Below, piece after piece: positions 1-12,622 of a DNA stretch of 64,000 bases (the stretch's first letter is position 1; every line of letters begins with the position of its first letter). The notes under the pieces are model-generated. The model saw only the letters and a program-made list of their open reading frames with translations. It was not told where the DNA came from and did no database searches. Position numbers and translations under genes: made by a program. Origin of the DNA: Marthasterias glacialis (Eukaryota; Echinodermata; Asteroidea; Forcipulatida; Asteriidae); the NCBI GenBank assembly GCA_911728455.2, contig OU452235.1:13006634-13070633 (forward strand). The letters are read 5' to 3'.

Positions 1-742
1 AATCTGGACTACGATTTCCAGGCAAGAGCTTTTGCTTAACCAGTAATGTTCTAGTTTTTTCCCACTCATTTTTCCCCTCAAATTCTGTGCTTTCTCTCAC
101 TCTCTCTCTAGCTCTACAAGCTTTTTAACGTCGATGCTAAAACGGTACCACAGCGCTGCGGGGTAAAAATGTAATCAAAGAACACGCACAGACTGTGGCA
201 ATTTCTAAGGATTTATGAGTCAGTCACAGGTAATGGCTCTCATGATTTTTTCCCCTTTCTTTCCTTTCTTTCGCTTTTTTTTTCTTCTTTATCTTCTGAC
301 AGGCGCAAGTGGGAAAATTGTTTGAAACTGAATTTATTGTTTACTTGCAAGGGAAAAATTAACTATGATAGTATCGAAACAAGAAATATTCCATTACTGA
401 GAGATTTACAATAAAAATTTCATCAGTTTACAAATTGTACTGGTTAATTTTTTGAAAATGAGTTCAAGAAAAATGGCTTGAGGAAAAAGTTGTGCATCAG
501 ACTGTTTTTCAGAGGTAATGAATTGAGAATTTACGGAAATGAATAATAGCAACATGTAAATATCTACAAAAGACTTATTTTTGTGCACTAAATTGTTCAG
601 CTGCACGTTGAGCACAATGTAAAATATGCATTGACTCTTTTCTAAACATAGAAGTCAAGAAACATTATATGTAAAGCAGCCTCATCCACAAAATGGCAGC
701 CCCAAAACTGTCATCAATGGGGTGCATGAAGACTGACACTTG

Positions 743-863
743 TTAAAATGTATGAATTCAAGATAAATGTAACCTACACGTGGCTAAAAAACAGCTCCAG
801 CAAAAGCTTGCATAAAGACCCGAGACTGTGGTTAAAATGAATGAATTCAAGATACATTTAACC
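743..863 (+). repeat. Diverged local duplication, offset 89 bp
   Basis: TTAAAATGTATGAATTCAAG..TAAATGTAACC at 743-774 is repeated with few changes at 832-863. CATGAAGACTGACACT (725-740) also has a relative, CATGAAGAATGACACT, near 927, which suggests an older, larger duplicated block. Confidence 0.75.
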
Positions 864-3200
864 ACTATACATGAGCCTTGTCTTGAAAATGGCTCCCTCA
901 ACAAAATCATTCCACAACAGCATCCATGAAGAATGACACTCCGGTTCAGAATGGCCAAAGTAAACAGTCAAGACACACGCTGTGTACACTCTAAGGTCGT
1001 TTCCCTCCGAGAGAAAGCGAGAGTAAAAAGAGAGTCTCCTCCGCAGTCCAACTATCCTTACATCACCATCCACGATGACAGGCAAGTACACTACCACATT
1101 TAAAGCGTAGACTGCCCTCGGTCGTTACGGGAAACTTGATACCGGCTCACCTGACCGAGACAAAGCGTTACAGTTTACGAGACGGTTTGGCTCGGAGCTC
1201 GAGGGTTATACTATGACTGTACTGGTATCTTCGTCATGACGATTCCCCCCAACATTGTTTCCCGCGTATTCATTACGAAGAAGAAAGACTGATGAATTGG
1301 AAATGATGGCTGGTGTATTCTAGTTCTCACGGCGTGTTACAGAATCAACAGAACCGACTTCATTAGTTTGAAGTCTATGTTAGATATCGGTCTGAGTGGA
1401 ACAGTGGCAGACAATTGCAATAACATAGGAGAAGTGGAAGACGGGATTGGTGAGGGGGATCTCCGGGGCATTGTTTCAAAGTAAACATAAAAGGGAACAT
1501 AATAAGTTGTGACAACACAGCTGTATTGAGGATCATGTTATTATAATACCAACATCTGCATACACTGAAAAGCTGTTTTAAACTGATCATTTGAAAATGA
1601 TTGGGGGTTAGGAAAGTGTGTTAAATCTCCAAAGTAAATTAGCCTGTTTTTCTTTTTCTTGTAGATCCGATTTTGATCAGAATCTAATTGTGAATATTTC
1701 ACCGAAAAATATAAAAAATATGCCTCAGGAAAGTTAGTAGCAGCACCAACAAAAAGGCATAGGTACAAACAGGTTTTGGACAGGCTTAATGTTTTGAAAA
1801 GCACGAAAAGGTTGTCGTAACAGAGGTTTGCTACAAAAGTCAATCATTCACCTGAGTATTTCAAGAATTTACTTAAATTTATCCTCTAAACACTTCAATA
1901 AGGGCTCATATTTTCAAGAAAAACTGCATATTATAATTATCATATTTTGTATAGGTTGTGCAGTTTCCTACACTTCATGATTCAGCACTTACTTCTCTTG
2001 CAAGAAGCACGAGAGTTATTTAAGAAAAGTAAGATGAGATTCAAGGGCAAGTTTCTTCAGTCTTGTCAAATACAAGATCAGCAAAGAGTTACTCCATTGT
2101 AATACTCCCATGTCTTTGAAACAGTGCACCCGAATTGCGGCTGTGCACAATCTTCTCCTTCTGACACCAAAACTATACAGGGCATTTAACTAACTGAATA
2201 AAATTCCTCCCCTTGACAAGCGGATCATCCTTGAGCTGTCAAAAGTGTCAACGATTTTAACAAATGGCGCGATGCTGATCAAAGAATAACTCTCGGTACA
2301 TGTCCCCTTTAAGCGTAAAAGCTTTCTGACCAGTCGCTAGGGGGACAAAGGGAAGAGTCCCTCTGAGTCCCTCTACTCATCCCCCCATCTAAACCTCGGG
2401 GCAGTGCCCCATGAAAACAATGGGCTCGCCAGATATGGGTTATTCACTCTTCCAACGTTATATTGATCAGCAGCGCAACACAAGACGAGTCCCGGAACAA
2501 TAGACGCCCGTTTGTTGCTCTGAGGCATGTTACTTGTGACCATCAGGAAACGGCCGTAGGGATCTTTTTTTCTCTTCCAAAACTGGGTGAAGGGGTTGTT
2601 TCGGGGGACAGGTCTCGCTGTCCGTAGTTCACTGTAACTCAGAGGGGTGTGAATGGTGGTTTCAAGAAGTCAGAGACCCTTTTCATTGAGCATGTGAACA
2701 TTTCAACTGAACAATTACCATGTTTTAGAGTGTAAAACACACACAGCCCCTAATAGACATAATAATGTCAATGCCTACATTTTGGGAATAAACTTTAGGT
2801 ATCGATTTGTAAAAGTTCAATTTTCCCCCTCCCTTTTTTTTTAATTAATATTTATTTGTTTATTATCCTTCTACTTCTCAAGACAACTTCAGCAATTTGC
2901 TTGTCTGTGGACTCTGTGGAAAGTAGTTTGCAGGTCTGTATGCTTGTCTTAGAAAATCTTTGAGTCTGTAGTGTTGTGACCGTTTAAGGAGAAACAGGGA
3001 GGGTGGAGACTTCATCTTTGTAGAACCCTAAAATGATGGTCCAAAATGAGATTGCAGAACATTTTGGCATCAATCTTTCTTTGAAGAAATCTTACAAATG
3101 GCAAATCCGAACAGAGTAAACTTGCAAAATGCTTTCTGTCCTTCATGGAACCAACTGCCTGACCTTTCTGTCCCAATAAAATAATTCCCAAGAATAGAGA

Positions 3201-3279
3201 CATAATTTCCTGGACCTTGGACTTCCTTTTCTCTAATGTCCCCAAGATGAGGCATAATTTCCTGAACCTTGGACTCCTT
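3201..3279 (+). repeat. Short tandem duplication, offset 52 bp
   Basis: CATAATTTCCTGGACCTTGG plus ACTTCCTT (3201-3228) recurs as CATAATTTCCTGAACCTTGG plus ACTCCTT (3253-3279). Confidence 0.8.
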
Positions 3280-4432
3280 GAGTCTCTGTCATGTTTTACA
3301 GCAAAGGTCCACTTTGCAAAAATATTGATTTCCTTTTGCTTTCCTCCACCTTTCTGACAATCTTGAAGTATGGCGAGTTCTCCTAAGATCTCCATCAAGG
3401 TGCAACCATCTGCTTTTCTCTCACTCAAATCAATACAAACCAAACTGAGACTGCAAGGGCAAAATAGTCTGGCCCCTTTTTTGGGGAATGAGAATCAGTA
3501 CCCATGATTGCTGTCAGTGACAGGCAACATGACAAAGATAGTGGAACGTGACAAAAGGTCAACAGGCTCTAAAAATGCTTTTTAGAGAGAGTAAAGGTGG
3601 AGACTTCAAGTTTACCCCTTTTACATACTCTACAAGTACTGTGCCTAAAAATAGCAAAACTATAAACCCGGTGATCAACACTAAACTTGCAACATCTTTT
3701 CCTTTCTAATCAAATTAAAAAACGTTTCAAATTCATGGTTTCATTCAAACAACCCCAGCACTTTCTCCATCAACTCTTTCAGGTTTTTGTACATTTTTTC
3801 TCATTGGATATTTTCGCTGCGACAACAGAACCAGGGTATCGAGGGATATTCAGAGATTTTTCCGGACAAAAACCTGAAAAGAATACCTTTCCAATGCACA
3901 CAAACCCCTGAAAACTAATATTTATTTTCCTTGGGGGCTGAACTCGTGGAATTACAGAAGGAATCTGCATAATGGCTGTAACAGTGGAGCCTTGATGTCA
4001 ATGAGGGAGAGAACCACAGCTGGTTACTTAAGGCATCGCAGGCTTGAACGTTAAGGTCAATTAGAGCTGATAGAGCGACGATTATTACGATCCATGGTGC
4101 TGTATGTTTGGATCATTAGTCTAAGGAAAAAGAGACGATGCACTGCTGTTGAAGAGAGATACAGATGAAGTCGAGTTCTTATTAAGTGCGAGTGTGAGAA
4201 CAGTCCTGATTATGAGTAAACAACTTCCAATCGCTCTCCAGTATGCATATAAATTTCTAAAGTACGAGTCCGAGTTAGTGCAGGTTTCGTTTACTAATAA
4301 AAAAGACAGGTTTTTAAACCAGCAAGCTGTACACACTCTAATTAGGAAATTCAAATGAGCAATCAATAACCATGCCAATAATAAACACGCATTATAAACA
4401 GATACGTAACTTTGTAATTGCACAACATGAGG

Positions 4433-4550
4433 AAATGGCCCATCCCATTTAACTTTATACAGACTACACTGTTCTGCAGTTTTCTATGGCACTATTATTA
4501 ATTAAAAGGGAAAAAAAGATGAAATCAGTTGAAGAGTTGTGCACTTGTAT
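4433..4550 (+). repeat. Dispersed repeat pair, member 1
   Basis: AATGGCC followed by an AACT..TA..GACTAC stretch, CTGCAGTTTTCTATGGCACT, ATTAATTAAAAGGGAAAAAA and GAAGAGTTGTGCACTTGT. The same blocks in the same order occur about 4.1 kb to the right at 8512-8617. No inverted ends or tRNA-like head are visible, so the class is unknown. Confidence 0.5.
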
Positions 4551-4721
4551 AAAGCAGGGATGGGAATTGACGAGCACGAAAGTTCCTGAATATGGCTCAG
4601 GGGTCTGGGTTCCCACTATTTCTAGACCCGGAAACTCCCAGATTTTGCAGTCAGGAGGTTAACAGACTCTGTGCATCAACATAAAAATAACACTACAGGT
4701 TTGGACACAATGTGGTCTATT

Positions 4722-4841
4722 TGCTTCTCTCTTTTCTTTATCATCTTCTCTATATAGGTATCTTCTGTGACCATTTCACAGTGCTACTTGCTTTTGAGCA
4801 TCCATTGGTTTCATTACCAAAACGATACAATAATAATAATT
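4722..4841 (+). mobile_element. 5'-truncated copy of the same SINE family
   Basis: This stretch repeats the 3' half of the element at 14664-14907. It shares CATCTTCTCTA-ACAGGTATCTTC-like sequence, then CACAGTGCTA, CTTGCTTTTGAG and a final ATACAATAATAATAATTC tail. The tRNA-like head is absent, as expected for 5' truncation during target-primed insertion. It is more diverged than a recent copy would be. Confidence 0.6.
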
Positions 4842-5419
4842 CAATGGATTCAATGGAAAAGTCTCATATTAAGGCACAACAGTATAAAAAAATTTTTTTT
4901 TTTAAATGCTCTTCACAATCCACAGAGATGACCTTGTCCCTTCATGATGAAATTCAAGGTTTCCTGATGCCGAGTGTGGTTCATTCAGTTTCTGCTGACA
5001 CAACAATCCACACAGTGGTGGTAATGATGCCATGACAAAACAAAAGCCTCCTAATCACTCCATAAAATGGCGCATCATGGAACAGTGTTACCATGAGAAC
5101 CTAGCGTCACAATGGTTCTGATGATCTTTTTGTTGGGGATAGCACAAACTGATCCTCAATCTACAGTGTGCCATTGTAGTAGAGAGACGATTTGGCTGTG
5201 CCAGTCAACATATTTCATTGGTTAGCTTGTGCCATGATGGAGGCTCCGCGGCCATCTGCCGTTTTCAAACACACATGTAAGGGTCAAAGTTGAAAAACCT
5301 AAAAGCTGAGAGGCCAGTATCTAACCAACACCCTTTACTCGAGTGTTTTTAATTTTCTCAATGTGTGACATCATCAGGTCTTCGAACTTGATTTTTTTCA
5401 ATGACTATTGTTCAAAATT

Positions 5420-5449
5420 TTGTTGTTGTTGTTGTTGTTGTTGTTGTTT
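5420..5449 (+). repeat. (GTT)n microsatellite
   Basis: About nine uninterrupted TGT/GTT units. On the minus strand they give a poly-glutamine string inside a short open frame that has no other gene-like property. Confidence 0.95.
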
Positions 5450-7239
5450 CAAGAGAAGGTTTTGTCCTGCAAGAAACAGCCGCAGTTGTTTGTTACATCC
5501 ACAGCTGCTGCCCGATAAAAGTTGTTTATGAGCAGTGATGTTGTTTTGATGATGTTGTATCCAGAGTCCCACTCCAAGATTGTATTTCTTTAGTTGTTTA
5601 CAAACGAAGCAGCGCAGGTCAGTGGGGAATACCATTTACCGCTACCTGTTGGATTTTGTTCCCTTCCTCCTAGTCCGCTAAACAACACCTTCACATGAGA
5701 TTCCCGTTCCTCATAACAACCTCGGCCGGGTGCCAAAGCTCACCTGGGACATGAGACCCTGGCAAGCGATTTCCACCCTCCGCTTTAAAATTGCCAGTAA
5801 TTTGAGCACTTAATTTGATAGAATATTTTAACCGGAGGTTTAGGATCTGACGCAGTGCGCGCATTCAAGGGTACAAATTGCATCAGGCTGGGCCGTTTGC
5901 TTAGTGATGTTGTATCCTAAACCACTGACGAGTCTTGAATTGCGCGAGTTCAGTGACAGCAAGTAATTCATTTTCCTCTCTGTCTTGCAAAGAGGTAAAC
6001 TGCCCAGCCAGCGTTAATTTTTTTTTGTCTGTCTGTGCGCTATACAGGTGTTTTTATGATCAGGAATGAGTTTCCAGATATCTACAGTAGAATCCTCTGA
6101 ATTCTTTGATTGCAAATGAGGCATCTACATAATGGGTTTCTGATGCTTTAGGGAAAAAACATCTGTTGAACTGCACGAGAATTAACCCCAGAATAAAAAG
6201 TACACCTATGAACAAAAGCCCGAGGATTAGCATCACATCCTAACATGACGTGTGCGGAACTATTCTTTTTCAATGCTACAAAAAAAAAATACTTCTATAG
6301 ATACAAAGCAGGTACACAAATTTGTCCCAATAGAAATGCTTTAGAAATGTACCTTATGCAAGCTTTTAGATTTGCATCCACCTATTCACAAACTACCCCT
6401 CTACATGTATCTCGCCAATATAAGCAAAGTTCCAGTGAAAGATGACATGCTATGGATGGACTTTTGTCTCAGATCTCTCAAAATTCTTGTGATGGTAAAA
6501 TAGAGCATTGGTCAAGCTGATAGTGCAGTGTTCTGAAAAAAAAAACCTGTACAAATTTGGGCTCAATTTGGTCTCAATTTGGTTGTCCGAGTCAGGAGAA
6601 AATAGTGAAAAAACCATGCATGTTTTTCAGCATGTAAACACATCGTCCTTAATTTTGATTGTTACAACCGAAGTTCAAATCGGGGTCGTCCAATTCTATT
6701 TTCTATTTTCCTTTTTCTTGTAGCCCCCATCTTAAGTGGCCATTGAGGGGCTTCTTTGGTGGGTGACCTTCATAAAAAAAATCTTCATGGGTGTGAGTAG
6801 GATGGTGTTGCTTTATATTTCAGTGGACATATTTAATACAGAACAGAATGGACTAATTGGGTGTTTGGGAAGCTGCAGTGATTGATCAGGTCACTGCTTC
6901 ACTGAGGTGCCCACATTATGCAGGTTTGACAGTGGTAAAGAGCCATTAGATTCGTCACAGGATGCCCACATTGTACAGGCACTCACTTTAATATCCAGGT
7001 GGCAACAGTATCAGGTTCATATGAAATGTATGACTTTTTCTCCTGATTTTATGTTTTGTGTCGAGTTTTTTTTTTTTTTTCTCCAGCGGATGATTCATCC
7101 AGCGTTCAATTATTGCAAAAAACGAGAAAGAATAGCTGTCTAATTTAGCCATTAGTAGTGTACAAACACAACCCTACACCCAAGACTATCACTGTAATCA
7201 ATCTACAGATAAGAAATTGCAACACTAACGCGCTCCAAA

Positions 7240-7980
7240 AGGAAACGTACAAATGCTTTCTCTCCGATAACTCCCCCATGGCCGCGTAACCACTCTGGGA
7301 TATTTTCATTTTTCATCTGCTGTCACCCCGGGCAAGTAAAACTAGCTAAATACTAATTAAACACCAAGTGTTCGTAGTTTAGGCTAGGCATCCCGTTGGA
7401 CCACAGATTTCTACTGCTTTTCTTATGTGGAATATGGCACGATAATTAAACAACCGACAAATTCTCCCCCTAAATGGGCTTCTTCGTTTTCGTGCGCCCC
7501 TCGAGGGAGCCCATACATTGAGCCCCAAATCAGAAGCTATTGTGTTGGGGCCTCTTACACCGATCAAGCCGAGGGGGTTAGGATTGATGATGCATTGCCC
7601 CCCTTCGGGGCCCCCTATAAGGCTCATGAGTAATTAGGAGAACAAGAGGCCCGGACAGGTGGAATAGCAATACCCCTTGTTTTCAACCTCCTAGATGAGA
7701 TAGTGCCAGCGTACCCGAATGTCCCCAAAAGGGGCCCTCTGAAATCCACGTCTCCATTCCCCTGTTCTGTCGTCTCGTCCCGCTTCCTAAGTTTTTGGTT
7801 GTTTGGGTGAGCGCCGGGCAAGGCGTGAAGGTGAACAACCGCTAATAACAATCAGATGGGTCTGGGATTCTGTTTGAATGAGCGGTGAGGATCTTAGGAG
7901 GGGATGAAGCGGGATAGACGCATGCATACATAGTGAGTCTTCAGACGCAGTCGGCGCGGGGTGGATTTTCATTTCATGAA
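7240..7980. promoter_or_regulatory. GC-richer island in the Eph intron, possible cis-regulatory DNA
   Basis: Unlike its surroundings this stretch is mixed in composition, contains many CG dinucleotides and has runs such as CCCCCCTTCGGGGCCCCC. It also carries homeodomain-type TAATTAGG near 7631. Open frames on both strands are short, overlap each other and match no family I know. Large introns of signalling genes often hold such patches as enhancers, but that is inference from composition only. Confidence 0.2.
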
Positions 7981-8511
7981 AGTCAAATCCTTATAAATCT
8001 AATCGTAGAAATGAAAGGGAAGAAAAAAGGTTTCTGATCAGGCCGGCTGTTATTGCATACTGATGACATGGTTGGAGTCACAGGAACCGCAATTATTACA
8101 AAATTGTCAGAGGCTTGTTCCACCAATTAAAAAAAAAACTGTCATCTACTGTCACGGATACCTGGAGAGTCTATGTGATTCTTTTATAAACCAAAGCAAG
8201 GATTACTTTTCACAGAAATGACAATTTTATTTCTGAATCATTTCAACCAATCAACTTTACAGACTTATAGTACACTGATGATTATCATGTACATTTTGTT
8301 GTAGTTATGTTTTCAAATGTCAACAGAAACTGCATTGTGATTTGCTGTGCCAGGAAAATGTTGAAGTTGAGAATAAATATTTCATAATTTCACTTTTGTG
8401 AGAAATGGAAATTTCTTTTACAGGTGTCTTAAAAAAAAAATTCAACAACAATTTTAAACACTGAAGACTCTCTCAGACAATTGCAAAAAAAAAATAATAA
8501 TAATAAAAATA

Positions 8512-8617
8512 AAATGGCCAATGACCTCTAACTCTGTAAACTGTTTTTCAGTTTCCTATGGCACTATCAATCATTAAAGAAAAAAACTAAAAGTAGCTGA
8601 AAAGTTGCACACCTGTT
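8512..8617 (+). repeat. Dispersed repeat pair, member 2
   Basis: AATGGCCAATGACCTCTAAC, then TTTTTCAGTTTCCTATGGCA, CTATCAATCATTAAAGAAAA and GCTGAAAAGTTGCACACCTG. It aligns with 4433-4550 over its full length with small gaps. An A-rich stretch with ATAATAATAAT immediately to the left (about 8487-8510) may be unrelated. Confidence 0.5.
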
Positions 8618-9081
8618 TTTTTCACAGCCTTCCCCTGGAAAAATCAAGCATTGAACTTAATGGTTTCACTTACAAATCTGCCAAAGTTTTAATGTTTTTC
8701 CAACAATTCTTCTTTAAGTTTGCAACACTTTATAAAGTAATATCAAGAAACTTGGGGTTTTTTTTTCAATTCTTGGGGATTTATTATTTGTACTCAAACA
8801 GGTGTCCTGTGGTTAGTTATTATTTATTATCAGAGGAATAGTTAGTCCCCGCATTGATTAAATGCACACAGGTAGGTATTACCCACACCACAGGTACAGG
8901 TTGTTCCACGATGTGCCTTTTACGGAATAATTTATTGCCTCGCGAGGTGTTCTAATAAGCACAAGCCAACAATTGTTTCTGGGAGTAATTGGCAGCGCGT
9001 GGAAATTCACTCATCAATCAGAACTCACTGGACTGATGAAAAAAGAGCTGCGCTTGTTTCGTTCTTTCTTTCTCCTTCCTC

Positions 9082-9102
9082 AAAAAAAAAAAAAAAAAAA
9101 AA
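9082..9102 (+). repeat. 21-base A homopolymer
   Basis: Uninterrupted A run after TTTCTTTCTCCTTCCTC. No transposon body is recognisable to its left, so I do not call it a retrotransposon tail. Confidence 0.9.
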
Positions 9103-12100
9103 CAGAGTGTGGGGTTTGTAAAAGATCAGGGGGTGTTTGGGTTATTTGTATACACAGTGACAGTTAATATAATCACTGGTAACCTGCGTTGAGTGGCGGG
9201 TCAAATTGGACATGTTGTATTCGGCCAAAACGGAAACAAATTGTGTTTAATGTGCCCAACTTATCTAGAGTTCTTGTCTCGACTAGTGTTCTTTTTTCCA
9301 GTCAGTTTTCCTCTATTATGTGACTTCGTTTATGTGCTCAAATAAGTTTTTGAGTTATCGTTTATATTAAGTTACATAAATGGCCTTTTGATTTTAGTAA
9401 ACCATGTACATTTATTTTTTTGAAATTGCCCTTTAAAATATTTCGACTGAAATATTAAAATTTTATTTGGATGATTTGTAACCAAGGGCAAATGTATTTT
9501 CAGAGTATGGTTCCTCAAAACATATCTTCTTTGAAAACCAAAAATGTTTTAAGCGCAACAGAAACGTAACACATCATTTGCACTAAGACAAAGGAAAGAC
9601 TCCAGTCAGTACACCTGTTTAAAGGATCAATTAATACTTCAACAACACGTAATCTGCATAATCAACAAAAAAAAAACTGCTCATTATTCCTGACACAGAG
9701 ACTACATCATAAAGGTGAAACAACACACCCCATTCCTCAAACTCAAACCCCCCCAAAAAATCTAAAAAGATGCTAACAGAATATCATTTACACAGCCCCT
9801 ACACCAGACATCTTCCATGCCTTGAGCGATAGTTGTGGGTGATGGCCAACTTGACACTCGCCAATAAAACAAATATTAATGAGGGAAACCCACATAGGTC
9901 AGTGTTATTTTAGCAACCAACACGACTCGCCTGAAGACCCTTTGTTTAATATTTGCCCAATAATACCATCCGACCTGATTCATTTTTGGGGGACGCGTAA
10001 TTTATGGGTTTAAGGATATAAATAACGACTCTGTGTTTATCGTTGAAACTAAATCAGGCTATAATAAATATGGAATACTGATGAAAACCTGTTTATAGAA
10101 GACTTATAACAGGCACAGTTTTAAATTTCTGAATGGAAGTCCTGAACACTTGGATTTTTAGGTTTTCAACAGTGACCTTTTAAGTGAACTACTTGGAAAA
10201 AGGAAAATATTTGCTATTCTTTGGTCAAAAACTTTGAAAACATTCTGTTGTAAGCTGGTAGTTTTAACACAGTTGATTTTTTTTTAAATAGAGAATACAT
10301 AATTGGTAGAAACAATGTTTTCTTATCCCGTCTGAACTGTCATGCTCACAGTGTTCACTTCGTTAAAGTTAAATCATAATTGATCAAACTATAAATTTAT
10401 ATTTCTCATGTAATGCCTGAAATTTTACTCAAAGAATTCCACTAGAATGTCAGAAAGTTTATGGGAATATTTTAAAGGGGCATCATCATGTGGATCAATG
10501 TACTTCTAACATCCCTCTCATACTATCTTTGAAATGAGAAGAAAAAAATTGATGAATAAATTGAACCACTTCATCCACTTAACTAAGAGGTAGATTAATT
10601 TTATTAGTTCCCAAATGATTTTTAACTACAGGTAATGATTTCGTCTAGCAGTCTGCATAGCAAAATATTTAGACTGAACAGGTTTTGTCCAAACTGAATG
10701 CTAATACTAGTATGAGTAGCAACTGGTACATTTTGTGTAGCATTTTGCTATGCTGTTCAAGGGTAGTTGTTCACCAAGTTACAAGAATGTGATGATCATT
10801 GTGTATGTCAGTGTATGTTATTAGCTACAAAAACTTTCACAACCCATTAAAAAAATTCTTTATTTCCAATTGCTGCTTAATAAGAGGTCTCATTTAAGGT
10901 CCCCATATCTGGGGACAGTCATACCAGACATTTATGGCAGACAAACAGCTGTTTCTGGACAAAGCATGAAATCTAATCCAAAACAAGGCAATTAAAAAGG
11001 GAAAACAGCCTCTGGAATGTGATCACCAATATTCTCACAACTCTGATTTTATGAACCGTGGAGGACAAGGGTTAAAGGTGCAACCTCAGAGACAGCTGGG
11101 AAAACACTAGGGGAAAAATAAACGTCAGCAATTATTAATTTATCAAATTAAACACTACTCCATCTTTTGTTTGACTAAATTGTACATATCAAATCGATCG
11201 CACTTTTGCAAACGGAAGCACCGAGTAGACTCTGATTCACTACATGTCTGTCTGCGATAGGCAAAGGAAAGATGAGCTATTTTATTCATAATCTTACACT
11301 AAAGCTGAAACTGAAATTTTTGTGTCGATTCATCAGCTACAATTTTCTTTAGATGAATTTATATTTCTTTATCTTCTAACTTCAAATTAATTTCCACTAA
11401 TTCAAGAGCTCTGACGACATTCTTTTCAAGCGCAATATTTGAAAGTGCACCCTCTATTGCTCATAGCCTGCCAACTCCATGTTGAATCTCACACCTTCTG
11501 TAAAATGTGAGTACACATGCAAAAACTAACCCTTCCATACAACATCAAAAGCAGAAATGCTACTTTATGTTGTAATATAACCTTGTCTATATTTTTTCCC
11601 TTTGCATGCTAGTATAAGAATGACCTTTTCCATCAATCTTCAGCATGTTCTAGTTATCAAATTGCTCAGCAAGCCCCCTGTAAAGCTAGAGATCATAAAT
11701 CATTGGATTGTATTTGCTTCTGGTGGTGCAATTTTCAAGATTCAAGTTTCAAACTTCGTGCTGCTGATATTTGGTAACAATTTCATAGAGCTGCTTAAGC
11801 ACAACAAGTAGCTTAGCACAAGTAAATATGCTTACCAGAATAAAGTTTCCAGCCAAGACGCTATGTCATATTTAACATCAGTGACTGGTATCCTGCTCAT
11901 TTTTGCTTAGCAGAAATTTGTTTAACCAATATTTTCTGCTTAATGAAGTATAAGTAGATCAATGAAATTAGGTCCTGAACAGTAACAGGGGAGTGATTTG
12001 ACAAAAAGTTGTGAAAGACATCTTGAAAGTGGGTGGTAGTGGGCCCTGATTTCCCCATTAAAACATGACTTTTTACTTGAATAAATGGTTTGATTGAATG

Positions 12101-12447
12101 AACAGTTTATGTCGAAGATGTCCAACAGGTAGCCATCTCTTGGACCTCCAGGGTGTTAAATCGAAAACCATCTAAGACTCACCACATCATCACAAATAAA
12201 CCTTTGTGGGTCTGGGTCTCTCAACGGTCGACAAGATAAACCTTCTACATTTTGCATTTCAGAGGATTTACAGACAGCTCACGTCCCCACAACGAAAGGT
12301 AGTCAGTTTGGGTCTTCTCTTGGTTTAGAGGATAACTCCAACAGGATCTCACAGGATACTTTTCGGAGGATAAACAGACTCTCTATTATTATAAACTGAA
12401 GGTATAGTAAATCTCCCCCTCTTTTTCAAGAGGATGGAACCCTTCCC

Positions 12448-12622
12448 AGGCCTGATTGCTTCGTTCTTGAAAGGGCAAGGGCACCAAGGCTTTTTCTTCT
12501 TGATAAAAGGCACCTCTATGAGGAAATTGTAAATTTATATCGGAACATTTCAAGGGCACCAAGGCAATGACCAGGGGCAACGGAGGCCATTGCCTCCATG
12601 GCCTCCTTGAAGTATCCGGCCC
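12448..12622 (+). mobile_element. AGGCCTG-ended dispersed element, copy 1
   Basis: It begins AGGCCTGATTGCTTCG and ends GAAGTATCCGGCC, which is an imperfect inverted version of the beginning. Inside, GGGCACCAAGGC occurs twice, separated by a segment with TCTTGATAAAAGGCACCTCT. CAATGACCAGGGGCAACGGA follows the second occurrence. Three further copies lie at 32104, 60691 and 61117 in the same orientation. The size of about 175 bp, inverted ends and lack of coding content suggest a non-autonomous DNA element, but no target-site duplication is obvious. Confidence 0.6.

Noticed and set aside
240..304. Long pyrimidine tract ending in TTCTGACAG on the plus strand, looking like a splice acceptor
   Set aside because: No open frame with coding character follows; stop codons appear early in the sequence to the right, and the known gene is on the other strand.
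3012..3443. Minus-strand open frame of 143 codons
   Set aside because: It spans a short tandem duplication and matches no family I know; there is no supporting splice or promoter signal.
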